From: Deltaproteobacteria bacterium
GTDB lineage: Bacteria > Desulfobacterota > Desulfuromonadia > Geobacterales > Pseudopelobacteraceae
Direction: 5' to 3'
Length of the DNA: 48,616 bases
Assembly (NCBI GenBank): GCA_021781535.1
Contig: JAJXWO010000030.1
Span: 1 to 48,616 of the forward strand
Positions within the stretch are counted from its first letter, which is position 1. Each line of letters begins with the position of its first letter. Positions 16,124-24,544 of this stretch are shown piece after piece. The notes under the pieces are model-generated. The model made no database searches. It was not told where the DNA came from and worked only from the letters and a program-made list of their open reading frames with translations. A program made the position numbers and the translations under genes.

Positions 16124-16434
16124 GATCTCGTTTCATCTGTTGTTATTTACCTCCATGCTACCACATATACGTCGTCATTCAATGGTGTAGATTCCAATAT
16201 GCTCCTGATTGTGCGTAAGCGGTGTGGCGGGTGAATTTGCACATCATTTTATGGGGACATCACTTGGCAAAAACCAGCCTCAATTCAGATAATTATGCCT
16301 GCCGGTGTAAATTTCCGAGCGTTTGGATAAAAAACCCCGTTGACGATAGCGTCGATCGAATGATAACGTACCGACGTTTCTGTCATAGCCGGTATATAAA
16401 TAGTGCGCCGGCCATTTTATTCAGGAGGTTTCAG
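16124..16434. promoter_or_regulatory. Divergent control region, no gene
   Basis: About 310 bases between the phosphatase and the ABC operon. A candidate promoter for the operon has TTGACG at 16340-16345 and a weak -10 (ATAACG at 16363-16368, 17-bp spacing). I compared the leader by eye with common riboswitch cores (GEMM, TPP, SAM) and a T-box and saw no match. Confidence 0.4.
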
Positions 16435-17430
16435 GTGAAAAAATTATTACATGTTGTGCTTGCGTTGTCATTGATTGCCGCTGCACCGGCTCTGTCGGCA
16501 TTTGCCGCCGCCCCTCCCCACACGGTCCTCATCGGAATTTCAAAAATTGTCTCTCATCCGGCTCTTGATGCTGTTGAAAAGGGGATTCAGGATGAGCTGG
16601 CTGCCGATAAAATCAATGCCACATATGACCTGCAAAACGCCAATGGGAATATCAGCACCTCCGCCTCGATCGCCAACAAGTTTCAGTCGGAAAGGGTAAC
16701 CCTGGCCGTCGGCATTGCCACACCGACCTCCCAGTCACTGGTCAACACCCTGAAAGGGATCCCGATCGTCTTCTCGGCGGTGACCGATCCGGTCAAAGCG
16801 GGCCTGGTCCCGTCACTGAAAGGCTCCTCAAAACCGGTTACCGGAGTATCCGACATGACTCCGGTCAAACAGCAGATCGAACTGTTGCTCAAGATCAAAA
16901 AGATTAAACGTCTCGGTCATATCTACACAAGTTCAGAAGAAAATGCCGTCGTGCTGGCAGGTGTCGTTAAACACGCCTGTAAAGAGTTGGGGATTGAATA
17001 CGTGGAAACAACCGTTTCCACCTCGTCCGAGGTAAAGCAGGCGGTTCAGGCAATTATCAGGCGCGTGGATGCACTCTACATCAGTACCGACAACACCGTG
17101 GTTTCAGCATTGGGCTCCATCGCTGACGTCGCATCCAAAAACAGGATTCCGATCATGTCGGCAGATCCCAGTTCTGCAGAAAAATACCCAATCTTGGCCG
17201 CCTGGGGATTTGATTATTACAAAATGGGCAGGACTACCGGAAAAGTGATCGTAGAAATCCTGAAAGGCAAAAAGCCGGGACAGATTCCGACCCGCTTTAT
17301 GACCAAGACGACTGATGTTGATCTGCTGGTCAACGTGGATGTCGCCAAAAAGCTCGGCCTGACGATCCCGAAAGACATTATCAAAAGCGCCGACAAGGTT
17401 ATAGAAAACGGGAAACTGCATAAAAAATAA
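16435..17430 (+). CDS. ABC transporter substrate-binding protein, TrpX-like
   Basis: A 331-residue periplasmic binding protein of the ABC_sub_bind (COG2984, TrpX) family. It has a signal peptide (basic KK, hydrophobic to about residue 20, cleavage after SAFA) and a two-lobed Rossmann-like layout including VAVGIATPTSQ and IPIVFSAVTDP. In Streptococcus this family takes up tryptophan; other members bind different amino acids or unknown ligands. GTG 16435 is the start: AGGAGG sits 6 bases upstream, while the open frame to 16222 has no coding character. It is followed by its permease and ATPase. Confidence 0.83.
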   Translation: MKKLLHVVLALSLIAAAPALSAFAAAPPHTVLIGISKIVSHPALDAVEKGIQDELAADKINATYDLQNANGNISTSASIANKFQSERVTLAVGIATPTSQSLVNTLKGIPIVFSAVTDPVKAGLVPSLKGSSKPVTGVSDMTPVKQQIELLLKIKKIKRLGHIYTSSEENAVVLAGVVKHACKELGIEYVETTVSTSSEVKQAVQAIIRRVDALYISTDNTVVSALGSIADVASKNRIPIMSADPSSAEKYPILAAWGFDYYKMGRTTGKVIVEILKGKKPGQIPTRFMTKTTDVDLLVNVDVAKKLGLTIPKDIIKSADKVIENGKLHKK

Positions 17431-17437
17431 TCTCTTA

Positions 17438-17465
17438 TGCCCGGTGCTCTGACGAGTGCCGGGCA
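17438..17465 (+). other. Intercistronic hairpin
   Basis: A GC-rich 7-bp stem (17438-17444 with 17459-17465) right after the binding-protein gene, with only a weak T tail. Such hairpins often stabilise or partly terminate the upstream message so that more binding protein than permease is made. Confidence 0.45.
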
Positions 17466-17499
17466 ATTTATCCATGTGGAAGGTTGAAACGGTTTTGCT

Positions 17500-18408
17500 A
17501 TGATTGAAGGTATTCTGGTTGAAGGTCTGATCTATGGAATAATGGTTCTGGGAGTATTCATCACTTTCAGAGTGCTCGACTTTCCCGACTTGACGGTTGA
17601 TGGTTCATTTCCGCTGGGGGCCGCACTGATGGTCCAGGGGCTTCTGCTCGGCATGAACGGCTGGCTGGCACTGTTAATCGCCTTCATCGGCGGCGTGCTT
17701 GCCGGAGTTGTCACGGCGCTGATTCACAACCATCTCAAAGTTCCGAATCTGCTTGCCGGCATTCTGACCATGACCATGCTGTACTCGATAAATATTCGTA
17801 TCCTCGGCAATCGAGCCAATGTCCCGGTTCTTGACCAGGACACGCTCTTGTCGGATGTTTCCAACCGCCTGTCAGGCATCATCCCGGACGATTACATTCT
17901 ACTGCTCTTCTTCGTCGTTGTAGCTATCACGATCAAGTTGCTGATCGATCTCTTTTTCCGTACCGACCTCGGCATGACCATTGGGGCTATGGGTAATAAT
18001 GAGCAGATGGTTATCTCCCAGGGCATAAACCCGAAGACCCTGAAAACTATCGGCCTCGGGCTGTCGAACGGACTGGTGGCCGTATCAGGAGCCTTTGCGG
18101 CCCAGTACCTCGGGTTTGCCGATGTGGGGCTCGGCCAGGGAATTATTATCTCCGGTCTGGCCTCGGTCATGATCGGCGAATTTCTTATCATGAAAAGCAA
18201 CCGCATCGGCGTGCTGACGTTCTGTGCACTGGCTGGTTCTATCCTGTTCCATGCGGTCATGTATCTGGGACGTTACTACGGCTATATTATCAAGATGACT
18301 CCCAGTGACCTGAATCTGATCAAAGGGCTCCTGATTATCATCCTGCTGATTCTGACCCAGTCCAGGAAACTCAAAATGGCGGCTTTCAGGGTACGGGTGC
18401 TGAAATGA
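17500..18408 (+). CDS. ABC transporter permease, TrpY-like
   Basis: A 302-residue permease of the COG4120 type, related to the LivH/LivM group, with about eight membrane segments. It carries DFPDLTVDGSFPLGAA near residues 27-42, typical of the family, and the cytoplasmic coupling segment with GAMGNNEQM. It pairs with the upstream binding protein and overlaps the ATPase start as ATGA. A likely substrate is an amino acid or a related compound. Confidence 0.83.
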   Translation: MIEGILVEGLIYGIMVLGVFITFRVLDFPDLTVDGSFPLGAALMVQGLLLGMNGWLALLIAFIGGVLAGVVTALIHNHLKVPNLLAGILTMTMLYSINIRILGNRANVPVLDQDTLLSDVSNRLSGIIPDDYILLLFFVVVAITIKLLIDLFFRTDLGMTIGAMGNNEQMVISQGINPKTLKTIGLGLSNGLVAVSGAFAAQYLGFADVGLGQGIIISGLASVMIGEFLIMKSNRIGVLTFCALAGSILFHAVMYLGRYYGYIIKMTPSDLNLIKGLLIIILLILTQSRKLKMAAFRVRVLK

Positions 18409-19199
18409 TAGTGATAAAAAATGTTTCCGTCACCTTTAACCAAGGTACCGTGAATGAAAATCAGGCGTTGCGCGACATAAACCTGAATGTCAGGGAAGGC
18501 GATTTCATCACCATTATCGGCAGTAACGGGGCCGGGAAATCGACCCTCTTCAACCTGATTGCCGGTACGATAACCCCGACAACCGGTACAATCCATGCCG
18601 GCGGCCGCAACATAACCCGCGAACCGGAATACAAACGGGCCCGCTACATTGGCCGGATTTTTCAGAACCCGCTGCTTGGGACCGCTTCAAACATGAGCCT
18701 GGAAGACAACATGATGATTACTTATCGCAAAGGCTTCAAGTGGCTCAAGCGAAGTCTTAACAGCAAGATGAAAGAGTACTTCCGTACTGAGCTGCTTCAG
18801 CTCAAGATGGGACTTGAGCATCGTATGAAGGAAAACCTGCTCATGTTTTCAGGGGGACAGCGTCAGGCCCTGACCCTGCTGATGATGGTATTATCCAAAC
18901 CTGCACTGATCATGCTTGATGAGCATACCGCTGCGCTTGACCCAAAAAATGCCGAGATTGTTCTGGAATTGACAGACAAATTCATCAGGGAATACAAACT
19001 GACTTCCATGATGATCACCCACAACATGAACCATGCCATAGAGTATGGCAACCGCCTGCTGATGATGGACCAGGGGGAGATCATTTTTGATGTATCGGGT
19101 GACGAGAAGAAAGAGTTGACAGTTGAGAAACTGATCGAAAAATTCCATGAACTTCGCCATCACGGTTTTGAAAACGACCGGGCGCTGCTCGCCGAGTAG
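18405..19199 (+). CDS. ABC transporter ATP-binding protein, TrpZ-like
   Basis: A 264-residue ATPase of the COG1101 type. Walker A is GSNGAGKST at about residues 39-47, the signature FSGGQRQALTL, and Walker B IMLDEHTAALD with a histidine in place of the usual proline after DE, which is normal for this subfamily. ATGA overlap with the permease couples translation. With the two upstream genes it makes a complete importer. Confidence 0.85.
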   Translation: MIVIKNVSVTFNQGTVNENQALRDINLNVREGDFITIIGSNGAGKSTLFNLIAGTITPTTGTIHAGGRNITREPEYKRARYIGRIFQNPLLGTASNMSLEDNMMITYRKGFKWLKRSLNSKMKEYFRTELLQLKMGLEHRMKENLLMFSGGQRQALTLLMMVLSKPALIMLDEHTAALDPKNAEIVLELTDKFIREYKLTSMMITHNMNHAIEYGNRLLMMDQGEIIFDVSGDEKKELTVEKLIEKFHELRHHGFENDRALLAE

Positions 19200-19236
19200 T
19201 ACGTCTTCACCTCAGGATCAAAGTGGAATTCATGCC

Positions 19237-19265
19237 TTGACGGGTTTGACCTTTTCTGGAATAAT
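19237..19265 (+). promoter_or_regulatory. Promoter of the second ABC importer
   Basis: TTGACG at 19237-19242, a 17-bp spacer and AATAAT at 19260-19265, five of six matches in each box. It lies between the TrpZ-like ATPase and the amino-acid binding protein, so the second importer can be expressed on its own. Confidence 0.6.
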
Positions 19266-19306
19266 CCCGCCGGTTTGTCAAATAATTATTTCAGGAGATG
19301 GAAATC

Positions 19307-20098
19307 GTGAAAAAACTATCAGTAATATTGTCGTTCCTCGTACTGTCACTGATTGCCGTAACGGCCTTTGCTGGCGACGGTTCCTGGAACAAGGTTAAAA
19401 AAGACGGAAAACTTGTCATCGGCCTGGATGACTCCTTTCCCCCGATGGGCTACCGTCAGGCCGACGGCAAACTCGTCGGTTTTGACATTGATGCCGCCGA
19501 GGAAGTTGGAAAGCGCCTTGGTGTCAAAATCGAGTGGCAGCCAACCGCCTGGGACGGCGTAATCCACTCCCTGGATGCCAAAAAGTTTGACTGCATCTGG
19601 AACGGCATGACGATCACCGCAGAACGCGCCAAACAGGTCGCTTTCAGCAAACCCTATATCATGGACGGCCAGATCGCTATCGTAAATTTCAGGGACAAGC
19701 GTTTTAAATCCCTCAAGGACCTGAAGAATTTTAAAGCCGGCACCCAGAAAGGTTCATCAGGGATTGAAGCGGTCAAGAAGCTGGCCAACGCACCAACCGA
19801 ACTGAAGGAATATGAAGACTATCCGAAAGCTCTGCTTGATCTTGAAGCCGGCCGTATCAATGTGGTGGTCGTGGACAATGTCACCGGCCGTGACATGATT
19901 GCCAAACGCCCCGGCAAATTCAGGATTCTTCCCGGTATGATCAGCAAAGAGCCGTTTGGTGTTGCATTCCGCAAGAGTGACAATGACCTGCGTAACAAAG
20001 TCCAGAAAACTCTGGACAAGATGGTAAAAGATGGCGCCATGGCCAAAATATCACGTAAATGGTTTGCAGAAGACCTGACCAACCCCAAGAAATTTTAG
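19307..20098 (+). CDS. Polar amino-acid ABC transporter substrate-binding protein
   Basis: A 263-residue periplasmic binding protein of SBP family 3 (HisJ/GlnH-like). A signal peptide ends near AFA-G. The LVIGLDDSFPPMGY, GFDIDAAEEVGKRLG and WDGVIHSL-KKFDCIWNGMTITAERA segments are the family signature. GTG 19307 is preferred to ATG 19298: the AGGAG at 19293-19297 abuts the ATG but stands at a normal distance from the GTG, and GTG AAA AAA gives the usual signal-peptide start. The ligand is probably a polar or charged amino acid. Confidence 0.88.
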   Translation: MKKLSVILSFLVLSLIAVTAFAGDGSWNKVKKDGKLVIGLDDSFPPMGYRQADGKLVGFDIDAAEEVGKRLGVKIEWQPTAWDGVIHSLDAKKFDCIWNGMTITAERAKQVAFSKPYIMDGQIAIVNFRDKRFKSLKDLKNFKAGTQKGSSGIEAVKKLANAPTELKEYEDYPKALLDLEAGRINVVVVDNVTGRDMIAKRPGKFRILPGMISKEPFGVAFRKSDNDLRNKVQKTLDKMVKDGAMAKISRKWFAEDLTNPKKF

Positions 20099-20113
20099 TC
20101 TGTGAAGGTTTCA

Positions 20114-21124
20114 ATGAGATATACTATCGGCAGGGTCTTACTGGCCCTGCTTTTTTTGTGGACGATGACCGGGAACTGCCTGGGAGCCGTAAATTATGAC
20201 CATCTTTTCAGGCAGTCCAGTGATTTGATGGCCCAGGGAGACCTGGACGGCGCCCTGGCTCTGCTTAAACAGGTTCCGACACCTGCACCCGGCGAAGACG
20301 CCGGCGCTTTTGTCTCAAGTCGTATGCAGGCAGCCCGTATCCATGCCTCGCAAAAAGCTCCGGACAAGGCAATTGCTGATTGTCAGGAAGTTCTGACTCT
20401 TTTTCCCGACAACAGCGAGGCCCGCAACTTTGTAGCCGCCTTGAAAGAGCAGGCCAAACCCGCCTGGCACACGGTTCTGTCCGATACAATCCGTTTCCTG
20501 CCGTCATTAGCCAAAGGCGCCCTCACAACACTGCTGCTGGTACTCTGCACCATGTTGGTTTCACCATTGGGCGGTTTGCTCGTCGCACTGGGACGCATCA
20601 GCACCTTGCGGCCGATTTCGGGGTTGTGCTGGCTCATAATCTGGTTCTTCCGCGGCACCCCGTTGCTTCTGCAACTGTTTTTTATCTATTACGGCCTCCC
20701 CTCTCTCGGCATTACCTTGTCGCCGTTGACTGCAGCAGTGCTCGGCCTCGGCCTGAACTACTCGGCCTACCTGGGTGAAATAATCCGCGGCGCCATCCAG
20801 AGCATTGATCACGGCCAGATGGAAGCGGCCAAGGCCATCGGCATGAGCTACGGTCAGGCCATGAGGCGGATAATTATTCCCCAAACGTATAAACGCCTGA
20901 TGCCGCCGATTGGAAACGAGTTTATCGCGCTGATCAAGGATACCGCCCTTGTTTCGACCATCGCCATGGTTGAGCTGATGCGCGCAGCCGATCAACTCTT
21001 CAACACCTACTTCAACATTACGGCGCTGGCCCTGGCAGCGGTGATTTATCTGCTGCTGACGACCATTTTCACTTTCATCTTCGAAAAGATAGAATATCGG
21101 GCGGGGATTTATGAGCATCGTTAA
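20114..21124 (+). CDS. Amino-acid ABC permease with N-terminal TPR-like periplasmic domain
   Basis: A 336-residue protein in two parts. Residues 1-25 are a signal peptide or anchor. Residues about 28-112 are two or more TPR-like helical hairpins, including DLMAQGDLDGALALLKQ and KAIADCQEVLTLFPDN. Residues about 125-336 are a HisM/GlnP-type permease with the EAA loop EAAKAIGMSYGQAMRRII. Typical permeases of this family are about 215-240 residues, so the N-terminal third is extra. ATG 20114 is favoured by GAAGG 5 bases upstream; GTG 20102 is possible. The domain should lie outside the inner membrane, where it could contact the binding protein. Confidence 0.8.
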   Translation: MRYTIGRVLLALLFLWTMTGNCLGAVNYDHLFRQSSDLMAQGDLDGALALLKQVPTPAPGEDAGAFVSSRMQAARIHASQKAPDKAIADCQEVLTLFPDNSEARNFVAALKEQAKPAWHTVLSDTIRFLPSLAKGALTTLLLVLCTMLVSPLGGLLVALGRISTLRPISGLCWLIIWFFRGTPLLLQLFFIYYGLPSLGITLSPLTAAVLGLGLNYSAYLGEIIRGAIQSIDHGQMEAAKAIGMSYGQAMRRIIIPQTYKRLMPPIGNEFIALIKDTALVSTIAMVELMRAADQLFNTYFNITALALAAVIYLLLTTIFTFIFEKIEYRAGIYEHR

Positions 21125-21887
21125 CCAACCACTTCTGGAACTGAAGAATATCACCAAACGCTTCAAAGATCTGACGGCGGTAAATGGAGTCAATCTCAAC
21201 GTTGCTTCCGGTGAAAAGCTGGTTATTATCGGCCCCTCCGGTTCAGGTAAATCCACCCTGCTCCGTTCGATCAACATGCTGGAAGAGATTGAAGAGGGGA
21301 CCATCAATTTTGAAGGCCGCGAAGTAGGCTATGTCCTGCGCAACGGCAAACGCCATCCAGACCGACCCCAGGCAATCAGCGCCCTGCGGGCGGAGATCGG
21401 CATGGTGTTCCAGCATTTCCATCTTTTTCCCCATATGACTGTACTGGGTAATGTAATGGAAGGTCCCGTGACCGTACAACGCAAAACAGCTGATGAAGCC
21501 CGCTCCATTGCCATTGACATACTCGAAAAAGTTGGCTTATCCGATAAGCGTGACGTGTTTCCCGCCACCCTTTCCGGCGGGCAGAAGCAGCGAGTGGCGA
21601 TCGCACGCGCCCTGGCCATGAGGCCCAAGCTGATGCTGTTCGACGAACCGACCTCGGCCCTTGACCCGGAGCTGGTCGGTGAAGTTTTTGATACGATCCA
21701 TACCCTCGCGGACGAAGGTATGACCATGATTATAGTTACTCATCACATGGGCTTCGCACGGGAACTCGCCGACCGGGTAATATTTATGGAGTCGGGTAGT
21801 TTTCTGGCCCAGGGAACACCAGAAGAGCTCTTCAGCATTGCGCATGACAACGAGCGGATCAGAGGCTTTCTCAATCGTCTATTGTAA
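21111..21887 (+). CDS. Amino-acid ABC transporter ATP-binding protein, GlnQ/HisP-like
   Basis: A 258-residue ATPase with Walker A GPSGSGKST at about 44-52, signature LSGGQKQR and Walker B LMLFDEPTSALDPE, plus the FPHMTVLGNV segment typical of polar amino-acid importers. It overlaps the permease end by 14 bases, so the three genes form one unit. A variable insert after GREVGYVLRNGKRHPDRP (about residues 70-87) is slightly longer than in GlnQ and resembles the HisP length class. Confidence 0.9.
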   Translation: MSIVNQPLLELKNITKRFKDLTAVNGVNLNVASGEKLVIIGPSGSGKSTLLRSINMLEEIEEGTINFEGREVGYVLRNGKRHPDRPQAISALRAEIGMVFQHFHLFPHMTVLGNVMEGPVTVQRKTADEARSIAIDILEKVGLSDKRDVFPATLSGGQKQRVAIARALAMRPKLMLFDEPTSALDPELVGEVFDTIHTLADEGMTMIIVTHHMGFARELADRVIFMESGSFLAQGTPEELFSIAHDNERIRGFLNRLL

Positions 21888-22025
21888 GTGTACTGCCAAG
21901 AGCTGCACTATCTGGGTTTCCCGCCGATTAGTCATGACCACCCATAACCGTGAAGGAGCACCGGTCTGAAACCGCCGCTGTTCTCCCCGGCCGATAAAAC
22001 TCCCCCGATTCAAGGCGGCCACCAC

Positions 22026-22853
22026 ATGAAAAGCTTTCTCGATTTTTCTGACAAAACCGTCGTCGTTATCGGCGGCACCAGTGGCATTAACCGCGGCATC
22101 GCCGAACTCTTTGCTCGTCACGCCGCCCGCGTTGCCGTCGCCAGCCGCTCGCAGCAGAAAGTAGACGACACCGTCGCCAGCCTGCGCGCCTGCGGCGCTG
22201 ATGCGATGGGATTTAGCGCCGACGTTCGCGACCCGGCAGCGCTTACGGCCGGACTCGCCACAGTCCATGAGGCTTATGGTCCCTTCTCCGTGGTCGTCTC
22301 CGGGGCCGCCGGCAACTTTCCGGCGCTCCTCACGCAGATGTCGGCCAACGCCTTCCGTGCCGTCATTGACATTGACCTGATCGGCACTTTCAACGTCATG
22401 CAGGCTGTCTACCCGTATCTGCTCAAACCGGGCGCCGCAGTGATCAACATTTCCGCTCCGCAGGCGACAATCCCGATGGAAGCCCAGTCTCATGTCTGTG
22501 CCGCCAAGGCCGGAGTGGAGATGATTACCCGCTGTCTTGCACTGGAATGGGGCGCTCAGGGGGTGCGGGTCAATGGGATCGTCCCCGGCCCGATAGACGG
22601 CACTGAGGGGATGCAGCGCCTCGCGCCAAACACCGCCATTCGTGATGCGGCACGCGACTCGGTGCCGCTGCGCCGTTTCGGCTCCCCGGAGGATATCGGC
22701 AACGCCTGTCTCTTTATTGCTTCTGAACTTGGGAGCTACGTCAACGGCGCGATTCTTCCTGTCGACGGTGGCTGGCTGCAGAGTGGCGCCGGTGGACTTG
22801 GCCGCATGCTCGCTACCCTCGCCCGCCCCGGTGCAGCTTCGGCAGATAGGTAG
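22026..22853 (+). CDS. SDR of the 2,4-dienoyl-CoA reductase type
   Basis: A 275-residue SDR. It has the cofactor motif GGTSGIN (a departure from GxxxGxG, with N at the last glycine), GAAGNFP, and a late segment with GPIDGTEGMQRL. The GAAGNF and GTEG-RL segments are those of 2,4-dienoyl-CoA reductases. These enzymes also lack the usual YxxxK tyrosine, and here the position reads H-V-C-A-A-K, keeping only the lysine. A role in reducing unsaturated acyl-CoA is likely but not proven. AGGCGG precedes ATG 22026. The 138-base gap before it holds nothing I can identify. Confidence 0.75.
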   Translation: MKSFLDFSDKTVVVIGGTSGINRGIAELFARHAARVAVASRSQQKVDDTVASLRACGADAMGFSADVRDPAALTAGLATVHEAYGPFSVVVSGAAGNFPALLTQMSANAFRAVIDIDLIGTFNVMQAVYPYLLKPGAAVINISAPQATIPMEAQSHVCAAKAGVEMITRCLALEWGAQGVRVNGIVPGPIDGTEGMQRLAPNTAIRDAARDSVPLRRFGSPEDIGNACLFIASELGSYVNGAILPVDGGWLQSGAGGLGRMLATLARPGAASADR

Positions 22854-22961
22854 GCCGGCAATGATGACCATTATATCATAACCACCCAGACGTGGAATTG
22901 GTTTGAATCAACAACACGCGGATAAAAATGTCCCGCTTCACCCCGTACCGTAGCAACGAAA

Positions 22962-22970
22962 TGGTAAAAT
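22962..22970 (+). promoter_or_regulatory. Candidate extended -10 element
   Basis: TGGTAAAAT, an extended -10 form without a good -35. It would place the transcript start near 22977, downstream of the open-frame start at 22928 and upstream of ATG 22991. Confidence 0.3.
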
Positions 22971-22990
22971 TTTATAGAGGAAATGGCACG

Positions 22991-23677
22991 ATGATCTTGA
23001 CAGGCACTCTGGTAAATGTTGCCGGAATCTGCACAGGCGCTCTGATCGGGCGCTATGCCGGACGCTTTATTCCGTCCAGGATACGTCAGACGGTTATGGT
23101 TGGCCTGGGGTTAACGGTGCTTCTTATCGGCCTTCAGTTGGCCCTGAAAAGCAAGCAACCAATGATCGTGATCGGCAGCTTGATTGCCGGCGGGGTTTTC
23201 GGTGAACTTCTGCAGATAGAGGCACGCCTGGAGGCGTTTGGCAGATGGTTGCAAGAACGTTTTTCCGGCGCGGGCACTATCTCTGAAGGTTTTGTTGCTG
23301 CAAGTTTATTATACTGTGTCGGCGCCATGGCAATCATGGGTTCGCTTCAGGATGGATTCAGTGATACGCCGACGATTCTCTATGCAAAAGCCGCGCTGGA
23401 CGGCGTGGCGTCAATCGCATTGGCCTCGACGCTTGGGATCGGCGTACTCTTTTCGGCGCTGCCGGTAGCCGTGTACCAAGGAAGCATCACCGTTGCGGCA
23501 GAATCTGCCAAGTCACTGCTGACTGAATCGGTGATAGTTGAAATGAATGCGGTGGGTGGCCTACTGATCGTTGCAATCGCTCTGGACCTGATCGGTATCA
23601 AGCGCCTGCCAGTTGCCAATTTGTTGCCATCGGTCTTTGTCACGGTAGGCCTTGTATGGCTGTTTGGGCTGGCGTGA
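22991..23677 (+). CDS. DUF554-family membrane protein
   Basis: A 228-residue polytopic protein with about six to seven membrane segments. Its beginning, MILTGTLVNVAGICTGALIG, and the CVGAMAIMGSLQDG stretch in the middle are typical of DUF554, whose function is unknown. ATG 22991 is chosen over 22928 because AGAGGAAA lies upstream and DUF554 proteins usually start here; the 21 extra residues of the longer frame are hydrophilic. It is followed 58 bases later by a VIT1/CCC1 transporter gene on the same strand. Confidence 0.78.
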   Translation: MILTGTLVNVAGICTGALIGRYAGRFIPSRIRQTVMVGLGLTVLLIGLQLALKSKQPMIVIGSLIAGGVFGELLQIEARLEAFGRWLQERFSGAGTISEGFVAASLLYCVGAMAIMGSLQDGFSDTPTILYAKAALDGVASIALASTLGIGVLFSALPVAVYQGSITVAAESAKSLLTESVIVEMNAVGGLLIVAIALDLIGIKRLPVANLLPSVFVTVGLVWLFGLA

Positions 23678-23735
23678 GTTTCATTAATTTCGGCCAGTCA
23701 GCAGCAACCGGTTAGGGTACAAGAGGAGGCTCAAC

Positions 23736-24431
23736 ATGCGCCATGGACACATTGAATCCCACAACGCAGAGAAAATCGGCTGGCTACGGGCAGCCGTGCT
23801 TGGCGCTAATGACGGGACTATCTCAGTCGCAAGTCTTGTCGTCGGAGTCGCTGCATCCGGAGCACAACAAAGCAGCATTCTGCTTACCGGTGTAGCCGGT
23901 CTTGTCGCTGGAGCCATGTCCATGGCGGCCGGAGAGTATGTCTCGGTCCAATCGCAGGCAGATACTGAACACGCTGACATTGAAAGAGAAAAACGGGAAC
24001 TGCAGGATCAACCGGAGAGCGAACTCGCGGAACTTGCCGCTATTTATGTAAGCCGAGGGCTTGAACAACCGTTAGCGGAGCTGGTGGCAAAAAAACTTAT
24101 GTCCAGTGATGCTCTCGGGGCACACGCCCGTGACGAACTCGGCATCACGGAGGTTCTCCGGGCGCGCCCGCTTCAAGCGGCACTTGCCTCTGCAATTTCT
24201 TTCGTTGCGGGAGCTATTATTCCCATCATAGCCGTGTTACTCGCTCCTGCGGCCTGGATTACCGAGATGTTATCTGCGACTGCGCTGTCCACTTTAGCCA
24301 TACTGGGGGCAACCGCGGCATACGCCGGTGGCGCACCAATTGCCAAGGGGACACTTCGTGTCGCTTTCTGGGGAGCTCTCGCCATGGGGCTGACCGCTGG
24401 CGTCGGCAAACTCTTTGGCACGGTTGTATGA
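23736..24431 (+). CDS. VIT1/CCC1-family metal transporter
   Basis: A 231-residue membrane protein of the VIT1/CCC1 family, which moves ferrous iron or manganese across membranes. The family signatures are visible: a first helix with GANDGTISVASLVVGV, then GAMSMAAGEYVSV, a central charged helical region (about residues 75-145) that in relatives binds metal, and three C-terminal membrane segments with GAIIP and GGAP. AGAGGAGG lies about 6 bases before ATG 23736. A terminator hairpin follows at 24502-24534. Confidence 0.83.
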   Translation: MRHGHIESHNAEKIGWLRAAVLGANDGTISVASLVVGVAASGAQQSSILLTGVAGLVAGAMSMAAGEYVSVQSQADTEHADIEREKRELQDQPESELAELAAIYVSRGLEQPLAELVAKKLMSSDALGAHARDELGITEVLRARPLQAALASAISFVAGAIIPIIAVLLAPAAWITEMLSATALSTLAILGATAAYAGGAPIAKGTLRVAFWGALAMGLTAGVGKLFGTVV

Positions 24432-24501
24432 GTATTCGACGTCACTGGTTATGCCAAGCAGCCACATGGCCGTAGCGACCAGGCACACCACCCGGACGAG
24501 G

Positions 24502-24534
24502 AACCAGCCCTTGAGCAATCAAGGACTGGTTGGT
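24502..24534. terminator. Bidirectional-type terminator between convergent genes
   Basis: A 13-position stem with one mismatch (24502-24514 with 24519-24531) and a GCAA loop, followed by TTTT on the plus strand. It closes the DUF554/VIT1 unit. The convergent dehydrogenase gene ends just beyond, at 24545. Confidence 0.65.
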
Positions 24535-24544
24535 TTTGCCCCTT

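Noticed and set aside
20102..20113. GTG 20102 as the start of the TPR-permease
   Set aside because: GAAGG lies downstream of it and 5 bases before ATG 20114, while nothing suitable precedes the GTG; this remains a small uncertainty.
21879..22871. 330-residue minus-strand open frame over the dienoyl-CoA-reductase-like gene
   Set aside because: The plus-strand frame has a complete SDR fold with family motifs; the minus frame has none and its composition is like other antisense shadows.
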